NCBI GenBank assembly: GCA_001275005.1 | Contig: JWZX01002423.1 | Coordinates: 1-49,832, forward strand | DNA length: 49,832 bases | DNA from: Chrysochromulina tobinii | Taxonomy: Eukaryota > Haptophyta > Prymnesiales > Chrysochromulinaceae | Direction of reading: 5' to 3' | Shown: in pieces, positions 9,444 through 18,800 of the stretch | Layout of the letters: each line of letters opens with the position of its first letter | How positions within the stretch are numbered: the stretch's first letter is position 1 | Notes under the pieces: model-generated | The model's database searches: none | Seen by the model: only the letters and a program-made list of their open reading frames with translations | Told to the model about the DNA's origin: nothing | Translations under genes and position numbers: made by a program

Positions 9444-12400
9444 CTACCCGAAGTTGAACGCAAACGATTCGACCGCTGCCGTTCCTGCAGCTGCGGCTCT
9501 TCGCTTGGTGTCGCTCGCCCCGATCGCGTGCCCGTTCGCTTCCGCTCGAGGCTCGTCCGCGCGCGCACGCTTCGCCAGCAGTCCGCCCATCGTCGCGCTC
9601 GACTGAGCGTCGTGATGAGCGTCCCGCAGCGGCATCTGGGGCGGCTCGTCGACGAAGAGGAAGGCGGCGATGATGTACCGCGTGCCGTGCACGATGGGTT
9701 CCCCTCCATGGAGGGCAGCGCCATCGAAGGCGATGACGTGGCCGACGCCCGGGCAGAGCGAGCGGCGCAGGCCCGCAAAGTACGTGCCGCCGCCACAGAA
9801 GCCGTCGTTGAGGACAAGCGTGAAGCTCAGCCGAGACTCGTCCATGTGGAGCGGTAGATGCGCCTGCGCGCCCGCCGTGTACTTGACGAGGAAAGCATCG
9901 TGCACTCCCACTGCCTCGGCGGCGATCCCAAAGTGGCGCGCGAGCAAAGGGCGCAGCCGGTCGCGGAGGGCGCGCCGGAACCACGCGAGGAGCGCGGGCA
10001 CCTCGTGCACGGGCACATCCGTCGTGGGGACGGCGTGGTGGCGGCTTGTCGTCCATCCGCCTGTGACGGCCGCGTGCGCCTCCGCCATCGCAATCGCCTC
10101 CGCACACTCGGCGGCGGCGAAGAGGGGTGCGCGTGTGCTCACGACCCGAGAGCGACACGGGAGCACGACCACCTCACACTCCGCCCCCGCCGGGACGACG
10201 CTCGGCGCCCAACTCGGCGCCTCGTCGTCGACCGCCAGCGGCACGTGAGCACCGTCGCCGGCCTCTGCGGCCACTGCATACGCAGCATCTTTGCGCGCCT
10301 GCTTGGCCAGCAGTGCATGCGAGGGCGCCAGCAGTGCGCCCGTATGCCACGCGGCATGCGCCTCGTGCCATCGGCCCAGATTGAGCAGCGCCATCCCGAG
10401 CATCATCCACCCGTCACCCTCCGCCGCCGAGCTCGACAGCGTCGGCCAAGCCCCAGTCGGCGCGTGGGTGGCGCCGTAGTGAGCACTTGCATGCAGGCCT
10501 GCCCCAGTCGGCGCGTGGGTGGCGGCGGCGGCTGCGTGGCTCCCGTAGAGTGGCCCATGCAACAGAGCGACGACCTCCTCAAAGCGCCCGTCTTCGATGG
10601 CGTCCCTGGCGATCTCGAGCCGCGAGCACATCGCTACCCCGCGTCCTCCTGAGCGCTCGCATTCACACCGCACGCATTCACACCGGTAGCGTCGCCCGAG
10701 CGTCGCCTGCAACATCGCCGCCCGCGCCTCGACGTCCGCGGAGCTCACGTTCACCCACGCCAGCGTGGGTGGCTCCCATGCAGCCGAATCGGCGGCCCCG
10801 TTCGTGGACGGCTGTGCATGCATGTGCTCACCACAGCGCGTCGTGGACGGCTGTGCTGGTCGCAAGGGCACGAGAGCCACACGCAGCCCCGACGCGCTGG
10901 CGGCAGCCGGCTGAAGCTGGGCAGTGGGCAAGCACGAGTGCGCGAGCGACCCTAGCCGCGGGTCAAAGACGACGAGAGAGGCCGGTGGAAAGAGGTGCGG
11001 TGCGCACTGGGCAAGGAGGCAGCGACGGCGGCGCTGCGCCACCGCCGTCGCATCGGTCGCCGTGTCTGGCGCCGTATCGGTCACCGTGTCTGGCGCCGTA
11101 TCGGTCACCGTGTCTGGCGCCGTATCGGTCACCGTGTCTGGCGCCGCGTCGGCCGCCGCGTCCGCCGCCGCGTCCGCCGCCGCCTCGGCGAGAAGGCAGG
11201 CGTGGAGCTGCTCCGCCGCAGTGCCGCCGGCCGGGCCGGATGCCGCGCGCTGTGCTGGGCGCTCGGGACGACGCCCCGCGCGCCGCTCTCGCTCGCACAG
11301 TGCCCAGCACAGCGCGCGTGTCGCGGCCACTGCCCGGGCTTCAGCATCGGCCACTGCCCGGGCTTCAGCATCGGCCGGCGCGCGTGCTGTAGAGCCTACC
11401 GGTGGCGCTGTGCTGGGCGCGCCTGCCGATGGCGCTGTGCTGGGCGCGCCTGCCGATGGCGCTGTGCTGGGCACGCCTGCCGTGGGCGCTGTGCTGGGCG
11501 CGCCTGCTCTGGGCGCTGTGCTGGGCACAGCCAGGGCGCTGCAGTAGGCGAGGAGAGGCGAGGGCGTCTCGATGGGCACGAGGCGGCAGCGTATGGCCCC
11601 GACCAATCGCACAAAGAGGGCGCGGGAGAGGAGGTTCGGTGCGCTCGCCTTGCCAGCGGCCTCGGGTAGTCGTTCACACAAGCCGACCCGAAGCATGTGC
11701 CACGCCTCGCCCAACGCCTCCGCCCGCTCCGCCCGCTCCGCTGCCGCTGCTCGGAGGAACGTCAGCTGCCGCCGCCCCGCTTCAGAAGTCGCCGCCTCCA
11801 CTGCCGCCTTGCCCTCCTCTACCAAGGCCTCCTCGTCCTCCAGCTCGTCCTCCAGCTCGTCCTCCAGCTCGTCCACACCTTCCACCGCCTCGCCGATGGT
11901 GGTCGCAAGCTCTGTAGCCCGCGCCGCGGCCGCAGCTGCGAGCTCGGCAAGCGGCAGCGGCGGGACCTGCCGGGCTAGGCGCTGCACCTCGGCCAGCGCC
12001 TGGCTGAGGAGCGACGCCGCGAGGGTGAGGGAAGCGTCCTCGTGAGCGTCCTCGTGCTGACGTGTGAGGCGGCCGAAGGCTCGCAGAGGAGCGCCCTCTG
12101 CCAAGCCACCCTCACACAGCAATGCGTGGCCATCGCGCGCCGCCTCGCGGCACGCGTCCGAGCAATACGCCTCCAGACATGCACCGCCGGCCTCGCCACC
12201 CGCCGCAGCCTCGCCGCAGCCCTCGCTGCCGCCGCCCACACCGCCGCCGCTGCACGTCGCTGCCACGTTGCACCATCGCGTCACCACTCCGCCCGCCGCC
12301 ACGTCCTTGGTATCTGGCAGGCAAGCGGCCGAAGGCAGCGCCGCCCGCCCGCCCGCCCGCAGCGCTCGCCGGCTCCGTAGTCCGAGGCTGAGGCAGAGCT

Positions 12401-12581
12401 CCTCGGACATGCCTGCCGCCGGCCGCAAGCAGTGCGCGCACAATAGGCGACGCGCGCGCGAGGCGCTCGTCTGGTAACAGAGCAGCGGAGCAAATGGGAC
12501 GCCTAGCGCCGGCAGCTTCGCGTACGCCGGTTCCGTCGGCGGGACTGCGAGCAACGTCGAGGAGCTCTCATCACACTCCAT
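9444..12581 (-). CDS. MYND/SET methyltransferase fused to TPR-like and 2-oxoglutarate/Fe(II) dioxygenase domains
   Basis: This 1045-residue protein begins with a degenerate MYND-type zinc module (Cys 104, 110, 140, 144, 156 around YCSDACREAARDGHALLC). A SET C-terminal core follows, with SLAHSCLPTAQL at 545-556 and post-SET cysteines RYRCECVRCEC at 631-641, as in SMYD lysine methyltransferases. A helical TPR-like stretch covers about 650-770. Residues 815-977 form a prolyl-4-hydroxylase-type double-stranded beta helix: HxD at 911/913, distal His 958 in LHGGEP, then a HGTRYII segment for the cosubstrate basic residue. Basic clusters near the C-terminus suggest nuclear location. Inserted low-complexity blocks are (STAPxAGAP)n at 353-395, (DTVTDTAP)n at 481-510 and an acidic DELEDELEDE run. 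Lysine or prolyl modification of the same target is inference. Confidence 0.82.
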   Translation of the reverse strand: MECDESSSTLLAVPPTEPAYAKLPALGVPFAPLLCYQTSASRARRLLCAHCLRPAAGMSEELCLSLGLRSRRALRAGGRAALPSAACLPDTKDVAAGGVVTRWCNVAATCSGGGVGGGSEGCGEAAAGGEAGGACLEAYCSDACREAARDGHALLCEGGLAEGAPLRAFGRLTRQHEDAHEDASLTLAASLLSQALAEVQRLARQVPPLPLAELAAAAAARATELATTIGEAVEGVDELEDELEDELEDEEALVEEGKAAVEAATSEAGRRQLTFLRAAAAERAERAEALGEAWHMLRVGLCERLPEAAGKASAPNLLSRALFVRLVGAIRCRLVPIETPSPLLAYCSALAVPSTAPRAGAPSTAPTAGVPSTAPSAGAPSTAPSAGAPSTAPPVGSTARAPADAEARAVADAEARAVAATRALCWALCERERRAGRRPERPAQRAASGPAGGTAAEQLHACLLAEAAADAAADAAADAAPDTVTDTAPDTVTDTAPDTVTDTAPDTATDATAVAQRRRRCLLAQCAPHLFPPASLVVFDPRLGSLAHSCLPTAQLQPAAASASGLRVALVPLRPAQPSTTRCGEHMHAQPSTNGAADSAAWEPPTLAWVNVSSADVEARAAMLQATLGRRYRCECVRCECERSGGRGVAMCSRLEIARDAIEDGRFEEVVALLHGPLYGSHAAAAATHAPTGAGLHASAHYGATHAPTGAWPTLSSSAAEGDGWMMLGMALLNLGRWHEAHAAWHTGALLAPSHALLAKQARKDAAYAVAAEAGDGAHVPLAVDDEAPSWAPSVVPAGAECEVVVLPCRSRVVSTRAPLFAAAECAEAIAMAEAHAAVTGGWTTSRHHAVPTTDVPVHEVPALLAWFRRALRDRLRPLLARHFGIAAEAVGVHDAFLVKYTAGAQAHLPLHMDESRLSFTLVLNDGFCGGGTYFAGLRRSLCPGVGHVIAFDGAALHGGEPIVHGTRYIIAAFLFVDEPPQMPLRDAHHDAQSSATMGGLLAKRARADEPRAEANGHAIGASDTKRRAAAAGTAAVESFAFNFG
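11050..11530. repeat. In-frame minisatellites inside the SET/2OG gene
   Basis: Two arrays are visible. At about 11060-11150 a 24-base unit repeats three to four times, encoding DTAPDTVT. At about 11395-11530 a 27- to 30-base unit centred on GGCGCTGTGCTGGGC repeats about five times, encoding STAPSAGAP. Unit lengths are multiples of three, so the frame stays open. Copy number is likely polymorphic. Confidence 0.8.
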
Positions 12582-12603
12582 GGCAGTCGAGGAGGTGCGA
12601 GGA

Positions 12604-12611
12604 GTGTGAAC
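12604..12611 (-). promoter_or_regulatory. GTTCACAC element upstream of the SET/2OG gene
   Basis: The plus strand reads GTGTGAAC, which is GTTCACAC on the minus strand, 23 bases upstream of the ATG at 12581 and oriented with that gene. It shares the divergent intergenic region with the copy at 12679. Confidence 0.35.
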
Positions 12612-12678
12612 TGGGCAAGGCTGTTAATACTTTGTCGCCCACTCATCTTCCTTTTCATTCCCACAAACTTCACAGCCT

Positions 12679-12687
12679 GTTCACACC
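12679..12687 (+). promoter_or_regulatory. GTTCACACC element upstream of the Skp1-F-box-LRR gene
   Basis: The element ends 23 bases before the ATG at 12710 in the same orientation as the gene. Position and sequence match elements upstream of other genes here (12604, 24758). Neither a TATA box nor an initiator is evident. Confidence 0.4.
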
Positions 12688-12709
12688 GTCACCCTGTGAA
12701 TCAGCAAAA

Positions 12710-15466
12710 ATGGCGGACCCTGGAGCGCAGCGCGTGCGCTTGAGGGCGCGCGAGGGCGAGGATGTCGAGTGGACGCACCGGGTAGCCCAGCGAGCAAGCA
12801 CGCTCAAAAACATGATGGACGACGCTCCAACAGAAGATGGCGTCTACCCGCTGCCGACGATTGCGGCGGCAGAGCTGGAAATGCTCATGGAGATGTGCGA
12901 GGCCGACTCCATGCCGGCGAGACTCGAGCTGTGCTCGATCCCGGAGCTCTTCAGGCTCGTCGAGGGCGCCAGCTTCCTTGATGCCCCCGGGGCGCTCAAT
13001 CACGCGCAGCGCACCCTCGCCTCGCGCCTCGAGGGCAAACGCGCCGATGAGCTGAGAGAGGTGCTCGGCGCAACGGATGACTTTGGCAGTGTGGAGGATC
13101 GTCTGGCGGCACTCGCCGAGCCGGCGTTCTCGCCGGAGGGGCAGCTGTCACTAGCCACGACGGGCTCTGCGGGGCCACCCGCGCTGGAGCCGCAGCCCTC
13201 GCTGTCGGGGGTAGAAGTAACGGACGATGCAAAGGAGGCGGCGTTGGGCATGGTCGACGTGGGCACGCTAGCCGAGCTCAAGGGTGTGAGCCGATCGTGG
13301 TTGGTGCTCGCGCGGCGCGTGCTCTGCTCCCGCCTCGGCCGCTGCGAGGGGCAGCCCGCGCCGACTGAGCTGGCTGAGATCACCGATCTCAACATCAAGA
13401 TCATCGTCGACGCGGGCCGGTCATGGGAGGCGGCGGCGGCGGGGAGGATGCTGCCCAGCCTGGCCCGACTGCGCTGGGAGGGCTTCGAGGTGAATGTGAC
13501 CGCGGTCCGCGGGGTGGATCTGGACGAGAGGGATGATGACGAGGACGATTACGAGGACGAGAGGCCGTTCCTTGGAGGCCCTGCCAAAACCGCTCTCCTC
13601 AGCTGCATCGAGGGAGAGGGCGAGCCGCCGCTCGAGCTACTGCTTGCAGCTGTCGCCTGTGCCGGCTCTGGCGAGATTCGCGGCATACCGGTGCAGATGA
13701 TGCGCGACGACTCCGCCTCTAAGCTCGACCTGCAAGAGAGAGATATCCTCGAAGAAGGCGGCATGCTTCTTGCGTACCTCGTGCCTGTCATGGGCGCGCT
13801 GACGGCCCTGAATTTGTCCTCTAACTGCCTCAATGATGAGGGCGTAAGCGCAGTCTGCGAGGCTATCCAGAGCAACAAGGAGACCAAGCTCGCGTCCCTC
13901 AACTTCGGGGACAACAATATCAGTCCAGTTGGAGCAAACTCTGTGGCGGCTATGGTAGCTGTCACAGGCGGGCTGATGGCCCTTAATTTATCCCATAACT
14001 ACCTCAAGGATGAGGGCGTAAGCGCAATCTGCAAGGCCATCCAGAGTAACAAGGAGACCAAGCTCGCGTCGCTCAACTTCAAGAACAATGGCATCAGTCC
14101 AGTTGGAGCAAACGCTGTGGCTGCTATGGTAGCCGTCACAGGCGGGCTGACGAGCATCAACCTGTCCGGAAACTATCTGTGCGGCATCCGGACTGACAGC
14201 TATGGCGACCAACATGGCACCTACACCGCAGAGGGCATCACTGCAATCGCCGACGCCCTGCGCGTCAATGGCGCACTGACGAGCATCTCCCTCGCAAACA
14301 ACATGATCTCTGGCATTGGAGGGCAGTTCTCAGATGGAAGTGGAGACCTAAGAGGTGCCTTCAGCATCGAAGGCATTGCGGCCCTCGCAGATGCTCTCTC
14401 AAAGAGCATGACGCTTCGGTCAGTGGACTTATCCAACAATTCTCTAGCTGGAGTAAACCGTTCTGGTCATGGAACCTTTCGTCCCGAAGGCATCAATTTG
14501 ATCGCTGATGCCATCCGCGTTAATGGCGCGCTGACGAAGTTGTCGCTCGCCCAAAACAAGTTGGAGGTGGAGGGCACCAAAGCCATCTGCGAGGCACTGG
14601 AACAGAACAAGACGCTCAAGGAGCTTGACATCAGCGGCGATAAGCGGAACAGCAACATTGGTGGGTCAGCAGGAGTCAAGCACGTGGCCAAGATGCTTGG
14701 CGTCAGCGGCGGGCTGACGAGCATCAACATGTCCGGAAATAATCTCACCGACTCCGGCAGGGACATGACGGGCATCAAGGAGCTCGCTGCAGCTCTTGGC
14801 GTTAACGGCGGGCTGACGAGCCTGGACCTCTCCAAAAACGCACTCTGCGGATTGGTCCAATCCTTCGGCGGCGGCGTCAGCGGCACCTACACTGCAGAGG
14901 GCATCACTGCAATCGCCAACGCCCTGCGCGTTAATGGCGCGCTGACGAAGCTGTCGCTCGCCCAAAACAAGCTGAAGGAGGCGGGCACCAAAGCCATCTG
15001 CGAGGCACTAGAACAGAACACGACGCTCAAGGAGCTCGATATCAGCGGAGATTGGCAAGGCAGCAACACTGGTGGTTCAGCAGGAGCCAAGCACGTGGCC
15101 AAGATGGTACGCGTCAATGGCGCGCTGACGAGCCTGGACCTCTCCAACAATGCACTCTGCGGGTTGGTCCAGGGCAGGGTCAGCGTTACCTATTCTGCAG
15201 AGGGCATCACAGCGATTGCGGAGGCTCTGCGCGTTAATGGCGCGCTGACAGAGTTGTCTATTTATGGCAACCACGTTGGTGATGAGGGAGTTGTTGCGAT
15301 CTGCGAGGCCATCCAGAGCAACAAGGAGACCAAGCTCGCGTCGCTCAACTTTGGGAACAACGGTATCAGTCCAGTTGGAGCAAACGCTGTGGCGGCTATG
15401 GTAGCCCTGAAATGCATGTACGCACCGTGCGGGTTTACGCACCACAGGATGGAGGATGCAACGTGA
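12710..15466 (+). CDS. Skp1-like / F-box-like / leucine-rich-repeat fusion protein
   Basis: The open frame begins at 12494, but that would overlap the divergent gene. The ATG at 12710 gives 918 residues. Residues 10-138 follow the Skp1 layout: ASTLKNMMDDAP, YPLPTIAAAELEMLMEMC, ELFRLVEGASFLDAPGALN and LEGKRADELREVLGATDDF. Residues 172-208 (AALGMVDVGTLAELKGVSRSWLVLARRVL, cited in part) look like an F-box. From about residue 290 to the end are ribonuclease-inhibitor-type LRRs, such as LTALNLSSNCLNDEGV. Several LRR blocks are near identical (AIQSNKETKLASLNF recurs three times), showing recent internal duplication. In SCF ubiquitin ligases Skp1 and the F-box-LRR receptor are separate chains, so a combined adaptor that could bind cullin directly is inferred. 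The last repeat stops abruptly, suggesting a truncated array. Confidence 0.85.
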   Translation: MADPGAQRVRLRAREGEDVEWTHRVAQRASTLKNMMDDAPTEDGVYPLPTIAAAELEMLMEMCEADSMPARLELCSIPELFRLVEGASFLDAPGALNHAQRTLASRLEGKRADELREVLGATDDFGSVEDRLAALAEPAFSPEGQLSLATTGSAGPPALEPQPSLSGVEVTDDAKEAALGMVDVGTLAELKGVSRSWLVLARRVLCSRLGRCEGQPAPTELAEITDLNIKIIVDAGRSWEAAAAGRMLPSLARLRWEGFEVNVTAVRGVDLDERDDDEDDYEDERPFLGGPAKTALLSCIEGEGEPPLELLLAAVACAGSGEIRGIPVQMMRDDSASKLDLQERDILEEGGMLLAYLVPVMGALTALNLSSNCLNDEGVSAVCEAIQSNKETKLASLNFGDNNISPVGANSVAAMVAVTGGLMALNLSHNYLKDEGVSAICKAIQSNKETKLASLNFKNNGISPVGANAVAAMVAVTGGLTSINLSGNYLCGIRTDSYGDQHGTYTAEGITAIADALRVNGALTSISLANNMISGIGGQFSDGSGDLRGAFSIEGIAALADALSKSMTLRSVDLSNNSLAGVNRSGHGTFRPEGINLIADAIRVNGALTKLSLAQNKLEVEGTKAICEALEQNKTLKELDISGDKRNSNIGGSAGVKHVAKMLGVSGGLTSINMSGNNLTDSGRDMTGIKELAAALGVNGGLTSLDLSKNALCGLVQSFGGGVSGTYTAEGITAIANALRVNGALTKLSLAQNKLKEAGTKAICEALEQNTTLKELDISGDWQGSNTGGSAGAKHVAKMVRVNGALTSLDLSNNALCGLVQGRVSVTYSAEGITAIAEALRVNGALTELSIYGNHVGDEGVVAICEAIQSNKETKLASLNFGNNGISPVGANAVAAMVALKCMYAPCGFTHHRMEDAT

Positions 15467-15845
15467 CGACGTGTGATGACCCGAAGTGCGAAGACGAATT
15501 CTACTTAGCGCCACAGCCACCACCGGACCCACCGAGACGGGGTGTGGCGGACTGCCTGACTGACCCACCGTACTAGCGTTCCCACCGTAGTTCCCACTGT
15601 ACGGTGCTGCTGACGCAGCGAATTTAGTTCCCCCACCGTGCATGGGAATGCGGCGCTCTATGGAATTTGCGAAAAGGACATTTGAATCGACACACGCGAA
15701 CGCGCAACATTCGGAATTCGTCAATTCCTGTTAATTCACACCCGGAACGCGTCGTGGTCGCAATGCCGCGCGGCGCACTGCCTGCGCACGGCAGAACCGT
15801 TGACGTGAAGCGCCAAAAATCTCAGTAGCGCCAATCCTGCCATCG
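15467..15845. other. Intergenic region before the beta-galactosidase gene
   Basis: About 380 bases. CCCACCGT-type short repeats occur at 15560-15640, and an ATTCACACC element lies at 15734-15742, about 100 bases before the ATG. An open frame on the minus strand at 15077-15724 reads across from the LRR gene and is judged a shadow. Confidence 0.5.
15734..15742 (+). promoter_or_regulatory. ATTCACACC element upstream of the beta-galactosidase gene
   Basis: Same 9-mer and same orientation as the gene, 103 bases before the ATG at 15846. This is farther upstream than at other genes, which fits a longer 5' untranslated region if the element is a core promoter signal. Confidence 0.3.
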
Positions 15846-18800
15846 ATGCAGAGCAAGAAGTCGTCAAATCCTCCGTGGTGCGATGAGCTCGTCCAGGGGC
15901 AGAACCGCCAGCCCATGCATGCGCCGCTGCACGCGTACGAGAGCATCGCGAACGCGCTCACAGATGGCTGCACTGCTGAGCCGCCATCCTCGCGCTGGGT
16001 GCTCCGGCTCACGCCCGCGCAGTGGCTCTTCCACCTAGCCCCATCACCATCCATAGCGCCTGCGCCATACAAGGGAAGAGGCTTCCGCACCACGGGCTGG
16101 GGGTTGATTGCGGTCCCGTGCTCATGGCAAGTCGCCAACTACCAGCAGGGTGCCGCAGCTGGAGGCACCCCTTATACCGATCTCCCAATCTACGCAAATT
16201 ATCGGTACCCCTTCGCCGGGGACGCGGCGAGCCTGGCGAGCTTCCCAGTGCCGCGCGAAAATAATCCGGTCGGCTCGTACCAGGTCGAGTTCACCATCCC
16301 GGAGGCGTGGGACGGACGGCGCATCTTCCTGGTGCTAGAGGGTGCTGAATCGAACGCAACGGTGTGGATCGACGGCCGGAAGGTGGGCTACTCGCAGGAC
16401 TCGCGGCTTCCCGCGGAATTCGACGTGACCGCCGCCTGCGCTGGTCCGGCCCGCGGCGCTCCACTGGCAGCGGTTGGAGATGCGGCATCTCAGCCAAAGG
16501 TGGCAGGCCCACACGTGCTTTCGGTGCAGTGCATGCGGTACTGTGACGGCTCGTACCTCGAGGACCAGGACCACTGGTGGCTCTCCGGGCTGCATCGGCA
16601 CGTGTGGCTGTACGCCAAACCGCATCGTCTCTCGCTGGTCGACTACCATGTCGTCACCACAGCCGTCCAGCCCGAGGCATCGAGCCCGCCGGCCGGCCCG
16701 TCGGCCGAGATGACGATCTCCGTGCGCTGCCAGAGTGACAGACGCCTGGCGCCGTCAGAGCTCGAGAGTTATCGTCTGGTCACTTCGCTGCACGGGCCCT
16801 GCTTGCTCACACCCGGCGAGCCGGCGCCACCGCGCGCCGAGCTGTGGAGCGACGTCGAGCGTCTAGAGCCAGCCGACGCAGCCGAGCGGAATGACGTCGC
16901 TCTCACCCGCGCGCGTGCGGCGTGCGCGGCCAGCTGCGAGGAGCTCATGGAGGCAGGTGGACTGCTTGTGGGCGATGCGTGTGCGAGCTTCAAGCTGCGG
17001 CTGGACAATGCCTTCCTTTGGTCCGCGGAAGCCCCGTGGCTGTACACGGTCGTCGTTGAGCTGCGCGATGCGAGCGGCCAGACGATCGATTGCGAAGCGT
17101 GCCATGTGGGCGTTCGAACTGTGAGGTTGCAGAATGGCTGCCTGCTCCTCAACGGTCGCGAGCTGACCATCCGTGGGGTGAACCGACACGATCACTGCCC
17201 GCTGCGGGGCAAAGCAGTGGACTGGGCCACCATGCTGACCGACGTGAAGCTGATCAAGGCGCACTCGCTCAATGCTGTACGCACCTCGCACTATCCGAAC
17301 GCCTCAGAGTGGTATAAGCTCTGCGACGCGCTAGGCTTGTATGTGGTCGACGAGGCGAACTGCGAGACGCACGGCTGCCTCTTCATCGGCGACGAAGGCG
17401 CGCTCGCCAAGAAGCGCTCGTGGCGCGCCGCGTTTGTGCAGCGCTTCACACGCATGGTCCAACGGGACAAAAATCACGCATGCATCGTCGGTTGGTCGCT
17501 CGGCAACGAGGCCGGCTACGGCGGACACCACGATGCCATGGGCGTGTGGTGCCGAGCGCACGAGCCTTCCCGGCCTGTGCAGTACGAGTCCTGCGGCGGC
17601 GCCGCGTGCACCGACATCCTGTGCCCAATGTATCCGTCGGATGCGCTCGTGAAGCGGTTGAACACGCTCGCAGGCCAGCTGGCCTCTTCTCGGAAGAACA
17701 AGCCGGAGGACCTCACCCGACGATACCCTGCCTCGCAGCACTCGGGTGGCATGCGGCCGGTCATCCCGTGCGAGTATGCCCACGCGATGGGCAACTCGAC
17801 AGGCAACCTGAGCGAGTGGTGGACTCTCTTCGAGAGCCTGCCCTTCTGCCAGGGCGGGTTCATCTGGGACTTTGTAGATCAGGGGCTTGCGCAGTCGATC
17901 CCAACCGTCGCCGCCGCTGCCGTCTCGGCCAGCGGGGCAGCGCCGCCGGCGATCACCCTCGCTGACGGCACCGTACTCGCTGGCAAGCGATGGGCCTACG
18001 GCGGCGACTTTGGCGAGCGCGTGCACGACGCGCGCTTTTGCATCAATGGGCTCGTGGGCCCTGGGCGGCGGCCGCACCCCGGCCTTTTCGAGGTGAAGAG
18101 CGTCCTGCAGCCCGTACGTATAGCGCTCGGCAAGAGTCCGTGGGTGTACGTGGCGCCAGAGGATGGCGTGGGTGTTCGAGGCGCAGCGCGCGCAACGGGC
18201 ACGCTACGGCTCCGAAACCTATATGGCTTCCGATCCCTCGCGGGGCTTCGAGTGAGCGTGTCGCTGCAGGTCGACGGCGTCGTGGTCGGTCGATCTGTCG
18301 TAGAGTGCCTTGATGACGTGGCAGCCGGTGCCTCGCTCGAGTTGCGCATTATCGTGCCGCTCGGCGACGGTGAGGCAACGAGGACGGTGCTGCCCGAGCC
18401 GGTCGTGCGTAACCCGATGCTGGCGCGCGAGGCCTTCCTCGATGTCGAGGTGACCGACCCAGACGTCCCAACTTGGGCCCACTCGGCAGCACGCATCGTG
18501 GCGACTGCGCAGTTCACCGTGACGCCGCCATCGATCCCGCCGCCGTTGGCCTTCGCTGGGCATCTGATTTCCTCGGCTGATCTCGCCGACGTTACGTCTT
18601 CTCACAGCAGCGACGGCACGGACGGCACGGACGGCACGGACGGCGCGGACGGCCTGAGCTTTGCAGAGGACGTCGAGCGCGTTCTCATCCGCGGCGGCTG
18701 CACCGGCGGTGGCACCTTCAGCCTGGTGATCAACCGAGCTGATGGTACGGTGGGGCCGCTGAGTGTGGATGGGCACGTGGTCTTGAGTCGTGGCGGTGCG

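Noticed and set aside
10661-10684. Two ATTCACACC copies as promoter elements
   Set aside because: They lie inside the post-SET coding region and arise from the repeated Cys-Glu-Cys codons.
15077-15724. A 215-codon minus-strand frame across the LRR gene 3' end
   Set aside because: Mostly antisense to repeated LRR sequence, with no domain or bias.
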